Part shown: piece by piece, positions 1-5,621 of the stretch
Layout: each line of letters begins with the position of its first letter
Numbering within the stretch: the stretch's first letter is position 1
NCBI GenBank assembly: GCA_021161685.1
Contig: JAGHAD010000136.1
Span: 1-5,621, forward strand
Source of the DNA: Thermoplasmata archaeon
GTDB lineage: Archaea > Thermoplasmatota > E2 > DHVEG-1 > B18-G2
Length of the DNA stretch: 5,621 bases
Reading direction: 5' to 3'
The notes under the pieces: model-generated
Told to the model about the DNA's origin: nothing
Database searches by the model: none
What the model saw: only the letters and a program-made list of their open reading frames with translations
Program-made: the position numbers and the translations under genes

Positions 1-64
1 TCTCTCTGATAATCCATCTTATCTTTCTTTGATTCAGCTTCCTCGTCGAAGCTGAATCCTGCAT
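1..64 (-). CDS. Probable transposase/integrase, N-terminal fragment (cut by window edge)
   Basis: Read on the minus strand, an ATG at 64-62 opens a frame that runs off the left edge after 21 codons. The peptide starts MQDSAST and continues RKLNQRKIRWIIRE. The core 'KLN-x-(R/K)KIRWIIR' resembles, from recall, the start of the helix-turn-helix region of archaeal IS481-like or integrase-core transposases, where it is followed by a glutamate/lysine-rich helix and a DNA-binding turn. No catalytic DDE residues are inside the window, so the function rests on this short match only. The ATG is preferred over an in-frame TTG at 121-119, which would add 19 atypical residues. No Shine-Dalgarno site is visible before it (the minus strand reads CTCCT there), so translation may be leaderless or weak. 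The gene is divergent from the tRNA/rpo operon. It could also be another small DNA-binding protein. Confidence 0.55.
   Translation of the reverse strand, partial: MQDSASTRKLNQRKIRWIIRE
31..58. repeat. Perfect 11-bp inverted repeat, 6-base loop
   Basis: GATTCAGCTTC at 31-41 is followed by CTCGTC and then by its exact reverse complement GAAGCTGAATC at 48-58. In the minus-strand gene the repeat starts 3 bases after the ATG codon and encodes residues 3 to 11 (DSASTRKLN). In the transposase mRNA it would form a strong hairpin just behind the start codon. A T-run at 68-72 follows on the plus strand, but 9 bases separate it from the stem, so a terminator role is doubtful. Confidence 0.85.
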
Positions 65-118
65 TGATTTTTCTAGGAGGAAGTAATTTCGGGATAATAC
101 AATTGGAAAGGAAAAGCA

Positions 119-134
119 CAAAATATTTATATTA
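119..134 (+). promoter_or_regulatory. Archaeal BRE/TATA promoter for the tRNA-rpo transcript
   Basis: CAAAATATTTATATTA combines a purine-rich BRE-like stretch (about 119-125) with a TTTATATT TATA box (126-133). By the usual archaeal spacing of about 25 bases, transcription would begin near 153-160, leaving a leader of roughly 40 bases before the tRNA. It is the best promoter-like sequence upstream of the tRNA. No comparable element lies between the tRNA and rpoH, so it probably drives tRNA-Lys and the polymerase genes together. The AT-rich core is nearly symmetrical, so it might also serve the divergent minus-strand gene. Confidence 0.6.
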
Positions 135-156
135 GTTTTATTATTTGGATATCCCT

Positions 157-181
157 ACTCTATGAGATTAATGGATAGAGT
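157..181 (+). other. Leader hairpin upstream of tRNA-Lys
   Basis: ACTCTAT (157-163) is the exact reverse complement of ATAGAGT (175-181), with 11 bases between; a T156-G182 wobble can extend it to 8 pairs. It lies between the inferred transcription start and the tRNA, so it would form in the 5' leader of the pre-tRNA. Its 3' arm overlaps a segment that can instead pair downstream of the tRNA. The stem is short and AT-rich, so its stability in a thermophile is uncertain. Confidence 0.4.
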
Positions 182-277
182 GAAGTATGCAAAGTCGGGC
201 CTGTAGCTCAGCCAGGTAGAGCATCTGGCTTTTAACCAGGTGGTCATGGGTTCGAATCCCATCAGGCCCGCTATCCA
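172..277 (+). repeat. 7-bp complementary segments flanking the tRNA
   Basis: TGGATAG (172-178) and CTATCCA (271-277) are exact reverse complements. The second begins directly after the discriminator base of the tRNA and lies in the rpoH leader. Pairing would place a second helix below the acceptor stem, with 18 unpaired bases on the 5' side and one (G270) on the 3' side. A 7-base match between flanks of this size could arise by chance, so function is not shown. Confidence 0.35.
197..270 (+). tRNA. tRNA-Lys (anticodon TTT)
   Basis: A complete cloverleaf can be drawn. The acceptor GGGCCTG (197-203) pairs perfectly with CAGGCCC (263-269). The D stem is GCTC/GAGC (206-209, 219-222) with GG at 215-216. 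The anticodon stem TCTGG/CCAGG (224-228, 236-240) has one T-G pair, and the loop CTTTTAA places TTT at 231-233, reading lysine AAA and AAG codons. The variable loop has 5 bases (241-245). The T stem ATGGG/CCCAT (246-250, 258-262) encloses TTCGAAT. The discriminator is G270. CCA is not encoded and must be added by the CCA-adding enzyme. There is no intron. The gene starts about 63 bases after the TATA box and ends 32 bases before rpoH, so it is probably released from a longer transcript by RNase P and tRNase Z. Confidence 0.97.
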
Positions 278-285
278 CCCTAAAA

Positions 286-298
286 GGGGGATGTATCA
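286..298 (+). promoter_or_regulatory. Ribosome binding site of rpoH
   Basis: GGGGGATGTATC lies upstream of the ATG at 303. It pairs imperfectly with the archaeal 16S 3' end (the consensus site is GGAGGTGATC) but at a suitable distance for position 303. For the alternative ATG at 291 the G-run touches the start codon and cannot act as a normal site. CCC at 278-280 could pair weakly with GGG at 286-288. Confidence 0.45.
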
Positions 299-302
299 CA
301 AC

Positions 303-590
303 ATGGGGGAAAGAAAGTTTGATATACTAAAACATGTGCTCGTTCCACAGCACATAGTGCTATCAAAGGAAGAGGCTGAAAAAGTCTTGGAAAAGTATAA
401 AATCAAGCCGAGCCAGCTACCAAAAATACTAACTACAGATCCGGTTGTAAGGGCAATTGGAGCAAAGAAGGGAGATATAATAAAGATAATAAGGAAAAGT
501 AGAACTGCTGAGAAAGCCATAGCATATAGGGTAGTTGTGGAAAGCAGTGAAATTGCTCTGAGGGGAGAGAGGGAAATTGAGGAAACGTGA
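303..590 (+). CDS. rpoH: DNA-directed RNA polymerase subunit H
   Basis: Small archaeal polymerase subunit, the counterpart of the C-terminal domain of eukaryotic Rpb5. It sits at the jaw near downstream DNA and is known in archaea to help promoter opening. The 95-residue product covers the whole family domain: [12 protein letters not shown] at residues 6-17, a helix with acidic and lysine residues at 20-33, the signature [14 protein letters not shown] at 45-58, KIIRKS at 61-66 and YRVVVE at 75-80. A charged tail of about 15 residues follows, a little longer than the typical 75-85 residue protein. The ATG at 303 is chosen because family members begin just before the 'FDILKH' motif. An ATG at 291 would add MYHN, and the open frame further upstream lies in the tRNA. 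The stop codon forms part of the rpoB ribosome binding site, and the gap to rpoB is 9 bases. The lack of a promoter of its own suggests transcription from ahead of tRNA-Lys. Confidence 0.95.
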   Translation: MGERKFDILKHVLVPQHIVLSKEEAEKVLEKYKIKPSQLPKILTTDPVVRAIGAKKGDIIKIIRKSRTAEKAIAYRVVVESSEIALRGEREIEET

Positions 591-594
591 GGTG
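589..594 (+). promoter_or_regulatory. Ribosome binding site of rpoB, overlapping the rpoH stop
   Basis: GAGGTG is a full match to the archaeal Shine-Dalgarno core. It lies 5 bases before the ATG at 600 and shares its first two bases with the TGA of rpoH. This fixes the rpoB start and suggests translational coupling between the two genes. Confidence 0.8.
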
Positions 595-599
595 TTGTT

Positions 600-3500
600 A
601 TGAGGGAGTTGGTTGATGCTTTTTACAGAGAAAGGAGCATTGTAAATCACCAGATTGCATCCTATAACGATTTTCTGGAGAGGAGATTACAAAGAATAGT
701 GGATAGCACTGTAGTTGGGGAGGCGGGAGAAGGAGAAACTACCGAGAGGGGATGCATCTACCCAGAAATAGAGGGATTTAAAATAAAGTTCGGTAAGATA
801 ACGGTTGGAAGACCAGAAGTTAAAGAAGCTGACGGTTCTGTAAGAGAACTAATGCCAATGGAAGCAAGGCTAAGAGATCTTGATTATGAGGCTCCCCTGT
901 TTCTGGAATTCATACCGATAAGAGATGGAGTTGAATATGAACCAGAAATTGTCAGGATAGGAGAGCTTCCAATAATGGTTAAGTCGAAAGCTTGCAATAT
1001 TTCAAAGGAAGCTTTTGAAGAGAGGGAAGGTAGAAAGTTGACGGATGAAGAATACAGAGAATTGCTCATAAAGGCGCAGGAAGATCCTCTTGACCCAGGT
1101 GGATACTTCATAAGTAACGGTACCGAAAGAGTTCTAATAACGGTAGAGGATCTTGCTCCAAATAGAGTCCTCGTAGAGAAGGATACGCAGTATGGCAGTG
1201 AAATCGAGGTAGCAAAGATATTTTCCCAGAAGGAAGGTTACCGAGCTTTAATAGTCGTGGAAAAGAGGAGAGATGGTATACTAATGGTTTCTTTGCCAAC
1301 AACTTATGGACAAATTCCTTTGATCGTCTTATTGAAAGCATTGGGAATGGAAAATGATCAGGAAATATTGGATGTAATGGCGATGCATCCACAGCTTGAA
1401 CCATACGTTTTGGCAAACATAGAAGAGTGTGCAAATGAGTATGGAATAACTAACAGGGAGGAAGCCATCGCATATCTAGGAAAGAAGTTTGCGGGAGGGC
1501 AAGCTAGAGAATATAGGATAAAAAGAGTCGAGACCATAATGGACAAAAACTTGCTACCTCACCTTGGAAGTGATCCAAGCGATAGGATAACAAAAGCCGT
1601 TTTCATGGCAAGGATGGGAGCTAGGGTTTTGGAGCTGGCCCTCGGTTTAAGAGAACCAGACGACAAGGATCACTATGCAAACAAGAGGTTGCGCCTCGCT
1701 GGAGACTTGATGGAAGACCTCTTCAGGGTTGCCTTTACCGCTCTGTGTAAAGATCTCAAATATCAAATCGAAAGGGTCCATGCTAAGGGGAAGGAAGTTA
1801 AGGTTAGCTCCTGTCTTAGATCAGACGTCTTAACGCAAAGGTTACATCATGCCCTTGCAACTGGAAACTGGGTTGGAGGAAGAACTGGAGTCTCTCAACT
1901 TCTCGATAGGACCAGTAACCTTTCGACAATAAGCCATCTAAGAAGGGTAACTTCTCCGCTCGCGAGATCTCAGCCCCACTTTGAAGCTAGGGATCTTCAC
2001 TCCACTCAATGGGGTAGGTTGTGTCCAAATGAAACTCCCGAAGGACCGAACTGCGGTCTGGTAAAGAATCTCGCCTTGATGGTTGACATATCCGAGGGCT
2101 ACGATGAGGAAAAGGTTGAAAAGGTTCTTAAAGAACTGGGAATGAAGGAAGTGGCAAAGGGGGTAAAGGGTGCAAGGGTGTATCTAAATGGAGATCTCGT
2201 TGGAATATATCCAGATGGTAAGAAACTTGCAGATAGCTTGAGAGAAATGAGAAGAAAGGGGCTTCTCCATCACGAGGTTAACGTCTGCTATTATGATGAT
2301 TCGAACGATGTAGTTATAAACTGCGATTGCGGAAGGCTGAGGAGACCTCTCCTTGTTGTAAAGAATGGAAAGTTACTTCTCACTAAAAAGCACTTGGAGG
2401 ATTTAAGAAGAGGGGTAAAGAGCTGGAGCGATTTGATAAAGGAAGGGGTTGTTGAATATCTGGATGCCGAAGAAGAGGAAAACGCTTACATAGCGCTGAA
2501 TGAAAAGGAATTAACACCCGAGCACACCCACATGGAAATAGATCCGATGTGTATACTTGGAGTAAGTGCTTCTTTAGTTCCGTACGCCGAGCACAACTCC
2601 TCTCCAAGGATCACCATGGGAGCTGGTATGGGGAAGCAAGCCCTTGGTTTTGCCGCAGCAAATTACAGGATAAGACCGGATACCAGAGGACATCTTCTAC
2701 ACTATCCTCAAGTTCCACTTGTACAAACCCATGCGGCAAAATATATCAATTTCATGCGAAGACCAGCTGGCCAAAACTTCGTCGTGGCTGTTCTATCCTA
2801 TAAAGGTTACAACATGGAGGATGCGATTATCCTCAACAAAGCTAGTGTTGAAAGGGGGCTTGCGAGAAGTACCTTCTTCAGAACTTACAGCAGTGAGGAA
2901 AGGAGATACCCAGGTGGGCAGGAGGATCACTTCGAAATCCCAAGTCCAGACTGCAGGGGAGCAAGGAGTGCAGATGCCTACAAGAATCTGGATGAAGACG
3001 GAATTATCTATCCAGAATGCATCGTTGAGAGCGATGACGTGTTAATTGGTAAAACCTCTCCTCCAAGATTCTTAGAAGAGCCGACGGACTTCCTAACGCC
3101 CCAGAAGAGGAGGGAAACATCGGTTACCGTTGAGCATGGAGAAAGGGGAGTGGTTGATAAGGTTATACTCTCTGAATCCGTCAATGGTTCGAGGATGGTT
3201 AAGGTGAAGGTAAGAGATGAAAGAATACCAGAGCTGGGAGATAAATTTGCATCAAAGCACGGCCAGAAAGGGGTAGTTGGATTAATAGTTCCAGCCGAAG
3301 ACATGCCATTTACTGAAGACGGTATCGTTCCAGATCTGATAATCAATCCTCACGCCATACCAAGCAGGATGACGGTAGCACATGTACTTGAAATGATAGG
3401 TGGAAAGGTTGCTGCTCTTGAAGGTAGATTTGTAGATGGGACACCGTTCAGTGGAGAACCAGAAGAGGTGCTCAGAAAACTTCTCGTTAAGAATGGATTC

Positions 3501-3971
3501 AAACACACTGGGAAAGAAGTTCTTTACAACGGTGAAACTGGAAAACCTTTCGAATGCGACATATTTATAGGATGCATATACTACCAGAAACTACATCACA
3601 TGGTTGCTGGAAAGATGCACGCCAGATCGAGGGGACCTGTGCAAATACTCACGAAGCAACCCACGGAGGGAAGATCAAGGGAGGGCGGTCTCAGGTTTGG
3701 AGAAATGGAGAGAGATTGCTTGATAGGACATGGTGCTTCGATGATTATAAAGGATAGGTTGCTCGATGAATCCGATCTCACAACGAAATATGTGTGCAAT
3801 ACGTGTGGTCATATAGCCTTGGTAGATAGGCACGGAAGGGTAAGGTGTCCGATATGTGGAGATAAAGCGGAGATATATCCAGTGGATATGAGCTATGCCT
3901 TCAAGCTCCTGATAGATGAGCTCAAATCCCTAGTTATAGCGCCCAGGCTGAGGCTAGAATCATTGGTGTGA
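600..3971 (+). CDS. rpoB: DNA-directed RNA polymerase subunit B (single, unsplit chain)
   Basis: Second largest catalytic subunit (Rpb2/bacterial beta counterpart), forming one side of the active-site cleft. The 1123 residues cover the whole family length in one reading frame. Visible landmarks in order: N-terminal protrusion and lobe (about 1-430); [16 protein letters not shown] at 475-490, the fork/hybrid-binding region; AEHNSSPR and [13 protein letters not shown] before the active-site domain; YNMEDA with Glu740-Asp741, the acidic pair near the catalytic metal; [12 protein letters not shown] at 880-891 with conserved lysines 882, 886 and 890; [12 protein letters not shown] at 1028-1039 in the clamp anchor; and a C-terminal zinc site with Cys1066, 1069, 1083 and 1086. 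Many euryarchaea, including methanogens, halophiles and Archaeoglobus fulgidus, encode B as two proteins, B'' and B', joined near the region just before ARVYLNG (residues about 515-530). Here the frame runs straight through with a normal-looking linker. The gene sits 9 bases after rpoH and 4 bases before rpoA1. NCDCGR (574-579) carries an extra cysteine where NxDAGR is usual. Confidence 0.98.
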   Translation: MRELVDAFYRERSIVNHQIASYNDFLERRLQRIVDSTVVGEAGEGETTERGCIYPEIEGFKIKFGKITVGRPEVKEADGSVRELMPMEARLRDLDYEAPLFLEFIPIRDGVEYEPEIVRIGELPIMVKSKACNISKEAFEEREGRKLTDEEYRELLIKAQEDPLDPGGYFISNGTERVLITVEDLAPNRVLVEKDTQYGSEIEVAKIFSQKEGYRALIVVEKRRDGILMVSLPTTYGQIPLIVLLKALGMENDQEILDVMAMHPQLEPYVLANIEECANEYGITNREEAIAYLGKKFAGGQAREYRIKRVETIMDKNLLPHLGSDPSDRITKAVFMARMGARVLELALGLREPDDKDHYANKRLRLAGDLMEDLFRVAFTALCKDLKYQIERVHAKGKEVKVSSCLRSDVLTQRLHHALATGNWVGGRTGVSQLLDRTSNLSTISHLRRVTSPLARSQPHFEARDLHSTQWGRLCPNETPEGPNCGLVKNLALMVDISEGYDEEKVEKVLKELGMKEVAKGVKGARVYLNGDLVGIYPDGKKLADSLREMRRKGLLHHEVNVCYYDDSNDVVINCDCGRLRRPLLVVKNGKLLLTKKHLEDLRRGVKSWSDLIKEGVVEYLDAEEEENAYIALNEKELTPEHTHMEIDPMCILGVSASLVPYAEHNSSPRITMGAGMGKQALGFAAANYRIRPDTRGHLLHYPQVPLVQTHAAKYINFMRRPAGQNFVVAVLSYKGYNMEDAIILNKASVERGLARSTFFRTYSSEERRYPGGQEDHFEIPSPDCRGARSADAYKNLDEDGIIYPECIVESDDVLIGKTSPPRFLEEPTDFLTPQKRRETSVTVEHGERGVVDKVILSESVNGSRMVKVKVRDERIPELGDKFASKHGQKGVVGLIVPAEDMPFTEDGIVPDLIINPHAIPSRMTVAHVLEMIGGKVAALEGRFVDGTPFSGEPEEVLRKLLVKNGFKHTGKEVLYNGETGKPFECDIFIGCIYYQKLHHMVAGKMHARSRGPVQILTKQPTEGRSREGGLRFGEMERDCLIGHGASMIIKDRLLDESDLTTKYVCNTCGHIALVDRHGRVRCPICGDKAEIYPVDMSYAFKLLIDELKSLVIAPRLRLESLV

Positions 3972-3972
3972 T
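3965..3972 (+). promoter_or_regulatory. Ribosome binding site of rpoA1, overlapping the rpoB stop
   Basis: GGTGTGAT spans the rpoB TGA (3969-3971) and lies 3 bases before the ATG at 3976. Its GTGAT part fits the 3' half of the archaeal consensus GGAGGTGATC. It supports the chosen rpoA1 start and coupled translation. Confidence 0.6.
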
Positions 3973-3975
3973 ATC

Positions 3976-5621
3976 ATGATAGATACTGGTGTAAGGAAAA
4001 AGATAGGGAAAATTGAATTTGGTATTCTCTCGCCAACGGAGATCAGAAAAATGAGTGCAACAAAGGTCATAACCGCAGATACCTATGATGATGATGGATT
4101 CCCGATATCAATGGGACTGATGGATCCAAGGCTTGGAGTGATAGAGCCGGGACTAAAATGCAAAACGTGCGGACTGAGAGCTGGAAAAGATGGTTGCCCA
4201 GGTCACTTTGGTCATATCGATCTTGCCATGCCAGTTATACATGTTGGCTTCGTTAAGGAAATAAGAGATTGTCTCAGAACAACGTGCAGAAACTGTGGAA
4301 GGATCTTACTACCAGATGAAAGGCTCGAATACTACAGGAAGCTTAGGGAGAAGTACGTTAGAGAGGGTAGGGATACTTCCCTTATACTTAAAGCCATAAT
4401 AAATGAGTGTAAAAACGTAGATAAGTGTCCGAGATGTGGAAGAGAGGTCGGAAGAATAGAACTTGACAAACCAACTACATTCAGAGAGAACGGAAAAAAG
4501 CTCACGCCTTCTGAAGTTAGAGAATGGTTGGAAAAAATACCAGATGAGGATCTTCCTCTTTTGGATATAAATCCAAAGGCTGCAAGACCTGAATGGATGG
4601 TTCTAACGGTTCTTCCAGTTCCACCAGTGACGGTAAGGCCGTCAGTAACCCTAGAGACCGGAGAGAGGAGCGAAGATGATCTCACTCACAAGTTAGTTGA
4701 TGTTATAAGGATTAATCAGAGGTTACAGGAAAACAGGGATGCGGGTGCTCCTCAATTGATAGTTGAAGACCTTTGGGAGCTTTTACAGTACCATGTTACC
4801 ACCTACCTTGATAACCAAACATCTGGAATACCGCCCGCAAGGCACAGGTCGGGAAGACCTCTCAAAACCCTGGCACAGAGGTTAAAGGGAAAGGAAGGAA
4901 GGTTCAGGAGTAACCTATCTGGAAAGAGGGTCAACTTCTCTGCGAGAACCGTGATTTCTCCAGATCCAAATCTCAGTATAAATGAGGTTGGTGTACCCAT
5001 AGATATGGCAAGAGAGCTGACCGTTCCGGTGAGAGTTACTCATCATAACCTTAACTGGTGCAAGATGATGGTGCGCAGGGGACCTTCTCCAACAACCGAA
5101 GATGGGAAGTATCTGCCAGGGGTAAACTACGTGATAAGGGAAAGGAATGGAATAAAACAAAGAATAAAAATAACGAAGAAAAACGCAGAAGATGTTGCAG
5201 AGAAACTTGAGCCCGGGATGATCATAGAGAGGCAGCTGATGGATGGAGACATAGTGCTCTTCAACAGACAACCATCTTTGCATAGAATGTCGATGATGGG
5301 TCATAAAGTTAGAGTAGTACCTTACAAGACATTCAGGTTCAACTTGAGCGTCTGTCCTCCTTACAATGCTGACTTTGATGGAGATGAAATGAACCTACAC
5401 GTATTGCAAGGAGAGGAAGCGAGGGCAGAGGCGGAGATCCTTTTAAAGGTTCAGGAACACATTCTTTCTCCAAGATTTGGAGGACCGATCATAGGAGCAA
5501 TCCACGATCACATAACCGGCTGTTTCCTATTGACATTTGGCGATAGGAAGATACCAATAGAAGATGCTACCCAGATACTCTCGGCGGTACCAAACAAGAA
5601 AAGGTTGCCGGAAATTCATCA
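3976..5621 (+). CDS. rpoA1: DNA-directed RNA polymerase subunit A' (N-terminal 548 residues, cut by window edge)
   Basis: Largest-subunit N-terminal part (Rpb1/bacterial beta' counterpart), which holds the catalytic metal-binding loop. The frame is open from the ATG at 3976 to the right edge, 548 full codons of an expected 870-900. Landmarks: IEFGILSPTEIRKMS near the start; a first zinc site with Cys62, Cys65, Cys74 and His77 in the CPGHFGH motif; a second zinc site with Cys104, Cys107, Cys151 and Cys154; the KGKEGRFRSNLSGKR stretch at 304-318 leading into NFSARTVISPDP; RQPSLHR at 431-437; and the catalytic NADFDGD at 464-470, whose three aspartates (466, 468, 470) bind the active-site magnesium. 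All catalytic residues are intact, and I found no frameshift reading codon by codon. The gap to rpoB is only 4 bases. In archaea the remaining part of the largest subunit is usually a separate gene, rpoA2, expected just downstream but outside the window. Confidence 0.97.
   Translation, partial: MIDTGVRKKIGKIEFGILSPTEIRKMSATKVITADTYDDDGFPISMGLMDPRLGVIEPGLKCKTCGLRAGKDGCPGHFGHIDLAMPVIHVGFVKEIRDCLRTTCRNCGRILLPDERLEYYRKLREKYVREGRDTSLILKAIINECKNVDKCPRCGREVGRIELDKPTTFRENGKKLTPSEVREWLEKIPDEDLPLLDINPKAARPEWMVLTVLPVPPVTVRPSVTLETGERSEDDLTHKLVDVIRINQRLQENRDAGAPQLIVEDLWELLQYHVTTYLDNQTSGIPPARHRSGRPLKTLAQRLKGKEGRFRSNLSGKRVNFSARTVISPDPNLSINEVGVPIDMARELTVPVRVTHHNLNWCKMMVRRGPSPTTEDGKYLPGVNYVIRERNGIKQRIKITKKNAEDVAEKLEPGMIIERQLMDGDIVLFNRQPSLHRMSMMGHKVRVVPYKTFRFNLSVCPPYNADFDGDEMNLHVLQGEEARAEAEILLKVQEHILSPRFGGPIIGAIHDHITGCFLLTFGDRKIPIEDATQILSAVPNKKRLPEIH

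Larger units (their letters stand above)
1..101 (-). mobile_element. Possible end of an insertion sequence (boundary uncertain)
   Basis: If the minus-strand gene is a transposase, the end of its element should lie a short way upstream of the start codon. IS481-type elements commonly end in TGT...ACA. Two candidate termini read 5'-TGT on the minus strand: TGTATTATCCCGAAATTAC starting at 101, and TGTGCTTTTCC starting at 120. The other end and any target duplication are outside the window, so neither can be confirmed. An end at 101 would leave the tRNA promoter outside the element, as would an end at about 118. Confidence 0.3.

Noticed and set aside
31..72. Hairpin plus T-run as an intrinsic terminator on the plus strand
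   Set aside because: The T-run (68-72) starts 9 bases after the stem, bacterial-type terminators are not the archaeal rule, and no plus-strand gene is visible to the left.
65..121. TTG at 121-119 on the minus strand as the transposase start
   Set aside because: It would add 19 hydrophobic and unrelated residues reaching into the promoter core. The ATG at 64 lies a short distance before the recognisable KLN motif.
61..134. Plus-strand GGAGG at 76-80 as a ribosome binding site for a small gene
   Set aside because: No start codon lies at a suitable distance. The only nearby frame, from TTG at 104, stops after 10 codons at the TATA box.
240..302. rpoH extended upstream to GTG 240 or to ATG 291
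   Set aside because: The frame is open here only because it runs through the tRNA 3' half. Position 291 has its G-run touching the start codon, and family members begin just before FDILKH, which fits ATG 303.
2142..2182. Met515 of rpoB as the start of a separate B' protein
   Set aside because: There is no ribosome binding site before it, no stop codon between the two halves, and the surrounding linker reads as normal continuous B sequence.
884..5304. Several minus-strand and shifted-frame open frames of 60-130 codons inside rpoB and rpoA1
   Set aside because: They lie wholly inside strongly conserved polymerase coding sequence, show no recognisable domains or ribosome binding sites, and are the expected shadows of a long gene.

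Overview
The window is the start of an archaeal RNA polymerase operon, lying directly behind a tRNA gene and divergent from what looks like the first codons of a transposase. Archaeal origin is clear. It shows RpoH, B and A' type subunits rather than bacterial RpoB/RpoC, a purine-rich BRE next to an AT-rich TATA element, a tRNA-Lys without encoded CCA, and GAGGTG-type ribosome binding sites. The proteins are rich in Lys, Glu and Ile, and Arg is mostly AGA/AGG and Ile often ATA, as in thermophilic Euryarchaeota. From recall, the sequences look closest to Archaeoglobi or related lineages rather than to Thermococcales. That placement is tentative.

Layout: positions 1-64 (minus strand) hold the first 21 codons of a probable transposase with a perfect 11-bp inverted repeat inside its start region. 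Positions 65-196 hold the possible insertion-sequence end, a good archaeal promoter (BRE/TATA about 119-134) and a leader that can fold. Positions 197-270 are tRNA-Lys(TTT). From 303 onward run rpoH (303-590), rpoB (600-3971, one unbroken chain of 1123 residues) and rpoA1 (3976 to the right edge, incomplete). Gaps between these genes are 9 and 4 bases, with ribosome binding sites overlapping the preceding stop codons, so this is a tight operon. There is no gene-free stretch longer than 300 bases.

How they work together: B and A' form the two halves of the catalytic cleft of RNA polymerase, and H sits on the jaw and contributes to promoter opening. Only 32 bases separate the tRNA from rpoH and no promoter is visible there, so the tRNA and the polymerase genes are probably made as one transcript that tRNA processing cuts apart. 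The most interesting points are the unsplit rpoB in a sequence that otherwise looks like euryarchaeal groups with a split B, competing helices around the tRNA, and the transposase start with its hairpin next to an essential operon. I see no clear case of a wholly new system.
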